64,000 bases of DNA from DATJKD01 sp963834855 (GTDB lineage: Bacteria > Pseudomonadota > Gammaproteobacteria > Steroidobacterales > Steroidobacteraceae). The notes beneath the pieces were generated by a model. That model worked only from the letters and a program-made list of their open reading frames with translations. It ran no database searches and was not told the origin of the DNA. Each line of letters opens with the position of its first letter. The first letter of the stretch is position 1. The stretch is from contig CAWIDH010000035.1 in assembly GCA_963834855.1 (NCBI GenBank), positions 186,001 to 250,000 on the forward strand, written 5' to 3'. This document shows positions 60,300 through 64,000 of the stretch, one piece after another. The position numbers and the translations under genes are program-made.

Positions 60300-61038
60300 A
60301 CAACCCTCCATGACCTAACTTGCGCTCGGCGCTTCCGTCAACCCAAGCGACGCCAGGCCCGCGTTTCGATCATAACTGCGGGCCAGCATAGCGCCGGCGA
60401 CAGCGACATAAGCTGGCGAAGCGCGTGAAGTGCATCACAGTTTTTAGAAGACCCCGGTCAGCGGAGAAGGACACGGATAGCAGAATGTCCCTTCTTGCCG
60501 ATTTCGGCCGGTTCACGGGGCTGTTGCTCTCATACGTACGCGCGCCCGCCAATCCCCGGGCCGCATCGCGGGCGGGCGAAGCTGCCGCTTGCCCAGCCCC
60601 AGTGCCGTGCCCGCATACGCTTTCCGTGTAGCTCCAATCTGTGGAATACGTCACAGATTCGCGCAGCCGGCAGCGTGTGAAAGTCCACATAATCCCAACT
60701 ACTCGAAATGTCGTCGCCGGCTTGCTGCGGGGGCTTCGCGGTGGTTGTCGAATCGGCAAGTCGCTGGGGCGGCGACTCAAGGCCGGCACTCTCGATTGGG
60801 TGCCGGCCTATTTGTCTCTGATGCGGCCGCGAATCGAGTAACAGCTGGGCTAGCTGGCTCACTCGCGTGCCAGCACAAGCTCGAGCACGCCTGGCCTGCG
60901 CTTGATCTGCTTAAGGCCGGACTCCGCCGGATTCGCGATGAGCTCGACCGAATCGACACCGCGGCGCGATCGGGCCGGCGCGTGAACTGACCAGGGCGCG
61001 GCCGCCTCTCTGACTGGACGGCCAGAAGAACGGTTCAA
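60300..61038. other. Gap with only weak reading frames
   Basis: No confident gene. Candidates on the plus strand are a 66-residue frame at 60641-60841 and a frame ending at 60990 whose last 40 residues (KLEHAWPALDLLKAGLRRIR) look coding-like but lack a clear start. It may hold decayed accessory DNA. Confidence 0.35.
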
Positions 61039-62097
61039 TCAATGGGCGACCGGGCGGTCCAGGTCCTCTTCGATGAAGCGCATCACAGCCTCCAGCAACG
61101 CCTCGCGCGGATAGTCGTTCTGGTCGGTGATCGAGCGGCTAATGACCGCGTGAGACCGGTTCACTGGCACGACGGTGGCCCAGTGATCGGCGTTGAGGAA
61201 ACCGATCAAGGTACTGCCCGGAATGATCTGGTCGGAGTAGATGACCTGGCTGTCATTGCGCCAGTCGATCTCACCGAGCTGCCTGAACGACTTCTTGATC
61301 ACCCGCGAGATCCGATCCGGTGTTGGCAGCGTTACAAGCGAGTAGTAGCGAAGCCCCGGTGGCAAGGGGTTCTGCGCCATCCAGGCTCTGCGGACGTCCG
61401 GACGCAGGCTCGCGACGGCTCCCCCGTCCCCCTTGTCGCAATCCGCGCCAGGCCAGTGTCGGAGTAGCTCGGCTTGCTGCTGCTCCGCGTCATTGGCCAA
61501 CGCGGAGCCGCCCACGGCGCCGGACGCGCTCAGGACCGCGGCCACACGGTCGCGGATCTCGGGGTAGCGGACGACGGCTTCCAGGATGTCCGGCGCGCCC
61601 TTGGAATAGCCGACGAGCACCAGCCGGGGCGGACCGGACTGCGCCGGCAGGGCCATGATCGCGTCACGGATCTGCCGCGCGTTGGTTTCTATGCCGGACA
61701 GCGCATCGACCTCGATCGAGACCTGGTCGTAGTCGTATTTTCGGACATGGGCCGCCGCGCTCCCGGGCGGTTCGAGCCACTCGGCAAAGCAACTGTAGCC
61801 AATGCCGGGCACGACAGCCGCCACCAGCCGCCGCCGGGACTGCCCCAGCGGCACCGGTTCTCCCGTGCCGGCGGGTTCATGGCTCACCGGACTCAAGGCC
61901 TCCTCGCACGGACGGTAATCCGGCAGAGCGGTTCCGTGCTGCTGCAGGACAGCACAGTAGATCTCCCTGAAGCGCCCGCGCGCATCGATCACGCCCTCGG
62001 GGACCTCGACCGTGTAGCTGTCCACCGGTGGTGGTGTCGTGGCGCAGGCTCCGAGCAGGAGCGTGATCACGCCACCGATTCGACTAGTCGCCCGCAT
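61039..62097 (-). CDS. Lipoprotein with alpha/beta-hydrolase fold
   Basis: A 352-residue protein. Signal peptide with lipobox LLLGAC, then a hydrolase-like domain: VVPGIGYSCFAEWLEPPG, the nucleophile elbow GYSKG (in LVLVGYSKGAPDILEAVV), and a late DADHWATVV-like segment (LNADHWATVVPVNRS) with candidate Asp/His. It is probably a periplasmic or outer-membrane esterase/lipase-like protein; the substrate is unknown. It overlaps the LssY-like gene by 14 bases. Confidence 0.7.
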   Translation of the reverse strand: MRATSRIGGVITLLLGACATTPPPVDSYTVEVPEGVIDARGRFREIYCAVLQQHGTALPDYRPCEEALSPVSHEPAGTGEPVPLGQSRRRLVAAVVPGIGYSCFAEWLEPPGSAAAHVRKYDYDQVSIEVDALSGIETNARQIRDAIMALPAQSGPPRLVLVGYSKGAPDILEAVVRYPEIRDRVAAVLSASGAVGGSALANDAEQQQAELLRHWPGADCDKGDGGAVASLRPDVRRAWMAQNPLPPGLRYYSLVTLPTPDRISRVIKKSFRQLGEIDWRNDSQVIYSDQIIPGSTLIGFLNADHWATVVPVNRSHAVISRSITDQNDYPREALLEAVMRFIEEDLDRPVAH

Positions 62098-63330
62098 TGC
62101 CCACGTCCCTTACCGCCTCGGTCGCAGGCTCCTGCAGGATCGGCTCCCAGTCCAGAACCTCCACGTCGGCGAACGTCCGTGGCCGCGTGCTGAGGAAAAG
62201 AGCGACCCGCCGCCCGTCGGTGAAGTAGCGGCCGCCGCCCGGCAGGGGCCTCGGCCTGATCGGCCGCGACGGCACCGACTCCGCTCACGAATGCGAGCTT
62301 CTCGAGGCCTCCCGAATACATGAAGTCGTGAATCAAGTCGTTGCGGACCTCGTCTACGTCGGCATGCAGGCGCACGCCCTGCGCGGCCTCCGCAGGGAAT
62401 CTCCCTCCGATCGGCCGCCCGGCCTGCGCCACGAACACCATCTCGCCGCGATAGTTGAGAGGCGCGCGCCAGATCCGCAGCCAGCTTGTCGATGCGCCGG
62501 CCTGTGCACGCCTGCGGACGGTCAGGTCCGCCTTTCGACCAAACAACCGCTGTGACGCGTCTGCCGCCGACTGATCGCGCCGATAACCACGTCGGTTCAT
62601 GGCGGCGGCGATGTCATCGAGATGTCCGATCAGCACGACATTGATCGGCTCGCCGTCGCGGCCGTCGATCGTCGTTGCGCAACAAGGCAAACCTGCGAGC
62701 GCATGGCGCAGCGCATCGAGATCCTCGAAGTTGGCGATTTCCGTGGCGGGGTATTGATGAACCACCTCCTTGGCGCCCGCCATGTCGCCGGGCACCGGCA
62801 GAAACAGCGTGAAGGGAATCATCATCCTGCTGCCAAGCAGATCGACAGTAAGCAGCTTTGTTACGGGCTGGGGGTTGGTAAACAGGATTCCGCTGCTCGT
62901 GCCACGCACCGGAATCGGATTGGGGAACGCAAGCTGGTTGAAGTGCTCGTCGATCCGCGCATTGGTTCGGCGCGACAGCAGAGCCGTGCGCCGACCAGGC
63001 CACTTCGAGTGGCGAGAAGTAATCCGGATCCGCGCCGGAACGCAGCAGCCAGAGCACAGACTCAGTGTCGTTGGTGACTTCGATCCAGACGGGCTGCACC
63101 CCATCAGCGGTCACGTCCCGCCCGAGCATGCGAACGCAGTCCTCCGGGCCAAGCACTGCGGCACTGACCCGTACGCCCGGTTTTGCTTCCGTGACGGCCC
63201 GGCTGCGCAATGGCGTATCGCCCGTGTCGATCGGCACCGTCCAGGTGGCGCAACCGGAAAGAACGATCAGCGTGCAGGCCAGGCACGTAAGGCTGCCGCT
63301 TGCGCGAGAGCGTGCGGCGAGAGAGCTCAT
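62084..63330 (-). CDS. LssY C-terminal-domain lipoprotein (two frameshifts)
   Basis: About 415 codons. The signal peptide has lipobox VLSGC. The rest is spread over three frames that join near 62990 and 62270: FNQLAFPNPIPVRGTSSGIL, the core LPCCATTIDGRDGEPINVVL and LRIWRAPLNYRGEMVFVAQA, then FTDGRRVALFLSTRPRTF and LDWEPIL. The core matches the domain named after the LssY C-terminus; its role is unknown. It is a paralogue of the upstream gene, whose stop overlaps its ATG. Confidence 0.7.
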
Positions 63331-64000
63331 GGCTCGTCTGCCTCAATCTCAATCGCCGGTTTCAGGAACCCTCGTTCGAAGGGTTGCCACGGAAGCACCT
63401 CGATCGCGGTCAGCGACGTCGGCGTACTGTCGAACAGCAGGACGCTCCGCATGCCGGCTGTGTAGTAGGGGTCGGTCGTCAGGTTCTCACGTGGAGCGCT
63501 CTTCGGCGCCGCACCGACGCCCTTGACCAGGCCGATGGCTCGAAGACCCTGCGAGTAGACGAGATCTTCCATCAGGGCCCTGGCGGCCTCGTCCACGTCG
63601 GGATCGATCTTGTGCGTCGTGAATGTCGACGAATGGATGGTTAGACGGCTGCCGATGTCGCGGCTGATCTGGCCTACCCAGACGGGCTTGCCGTGGTAGA
63701 GCATCGGGCTCCGCCAGAGGCGCAGATGATTGCGCTGATGGATATTGTCGCGCGCCTTCTGCAGCGCGACGTCCTGCGGCCGGCCAAACAGGTACAGGTT
63801 GCTGATCGGCGCGTACGGGTATCGCTCCCGCGACATAGCGGAACTCATCATCCGCATCACCGAACCCTTCCAGGTCACTTCCGTCGGGCTCCAGCCGCGG
63901 CGCACCAGCGCAGGGAAGGCGTCCTCGATACCGCCGATGATGACGAGGTTGAGCGGGTCGCCGTTGCGCGAGCCGTCCTCGTTGGTGGCGCAACACGGAA
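63327..64000 (-). CDS. LssY C-terminal-domain protein (5' part outside window)
   Basis: Open to the right window edge, beginning PCCATNEDGSRNGDPLNLVI. It continues with RRGWSPTEVTWKGSVMRM, LYLFGRPQDVALQKARDNIH, VWVGQISRDIGSRLTIHSST and THKIDPDVDEAARALMEDLV, typical of the LssY_C family, and ends EIEADEP. It is a tandem paralogue of the lipoprotein at 62084. Function unknown. Confidence 0.75.
   Translation of the reverse strand, partial: PCCATNEDGSRNGDPLNLVIIGGIEDAFPALVRRGWSPTEVTWKGSVMRMMSSAMSRERYPYAPISNLYLFGRPQDVALQKARDNIHQRNHLRLWRSPMLYHGKPVWVGQISRDIGSRLTIHSSTFTTHKIDPDVDEAARALMEDLVYSQGLRAIGLVKGVGAAPKSAPRENLTTDPYYTAGMRSVLLFDSTPTSLTAIEVLPWQPFERGFLKPAIEIEADEP

Overview
The window is a GC-rich, densely packed chromosomal segment of a gammaproteobacterium. 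The evidence is the gcvR-bcp-phoH order, a sufR-B-C-D-S-U-T operon, mlaFEDCB facing mlaA, a bepA-type protease and LexA boxes of the CTGT-N8-ACAG type. The lineage looks close to Xanthomonadales, Nevskiales or Steroidobacterales, but that is an inference from gene order. Many conserved genes carry single-base frameshifts (imuB, dnaE2, putA, sufB, sufT, mlaC and the VCBS array). The assembly therefore probably contains indel errors, and broken frames should not be read automatically as dead genes.

Layout. 1-3 kb: an L,D-transpeptidase and an Lpp-like lipoprotein (probable envelope tether), then an ECF sigma factor with a membrane partner. 3-4.5 kb: lexA and imuA behind two LexA boxes. 4.6-18.8 kb: a type I secretion locus (LapB-like ABC transporter, HlyD adaptor, LuxR-type regulator) and a roughly 9.6 kb RTX/VCBS adhesin gene. 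18.9-23.9 kb: a second pair of LexA boxes followed by imuB and dnaE2, so the SOS mutagenesis cassette is split by the secretion locus. 24-31.7 kb: a thioredoxin/TPR chaperone, putA, sdaA, an SDR, sixA and a Rieske ferredoxin. 31.9-38.2 kb: the SUF iron-sulfur operon with its Rrf2 regulator. 38.3-43.4 kb: class I aldolase and the Mla phospholipid-transport genes. 43.4-51.5 kb: bepA, phoH, bcp, gcvR, dapA, tRNA-Ser, apbE, a histidine-phosphatase-fold protein, prxQ and a GNAT. 51.6-57.7 kb: tRNA-Ala, a TPR protein, the AmmeMemoRadiSam genes amrS and ammB around an ATP-dependent DNA ligase, and tRNA-Arg. 57.6-59.9 kb: a 2.2 kb integrase-less element bounded by 48-bp copies of the tRNA-Arg 3' end. 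59.9-64 kb: accessory genes, including two tandem LssY-C-like proteins and an alpha/beta-hydrolase lipoprotein.

The most striking observation is a 170-residue mini-intein (53806-54315) inside the radical SAM gene amrS. It sits exactly at the third cysteine of the CX3CX2C iron-sulfur motif. Its own Cys1 occupies the ligand position in the precursor, and the +1 Cys replaces it after splicing. Other notable items are the split, doubly LexA-controlled imu cassette, the tRNA-Arg mini-element, several kinds of small palindromic repeat (two of them inside SOS polymerase genes), and a collapsed outer-membrane protein gene upstream of putA.
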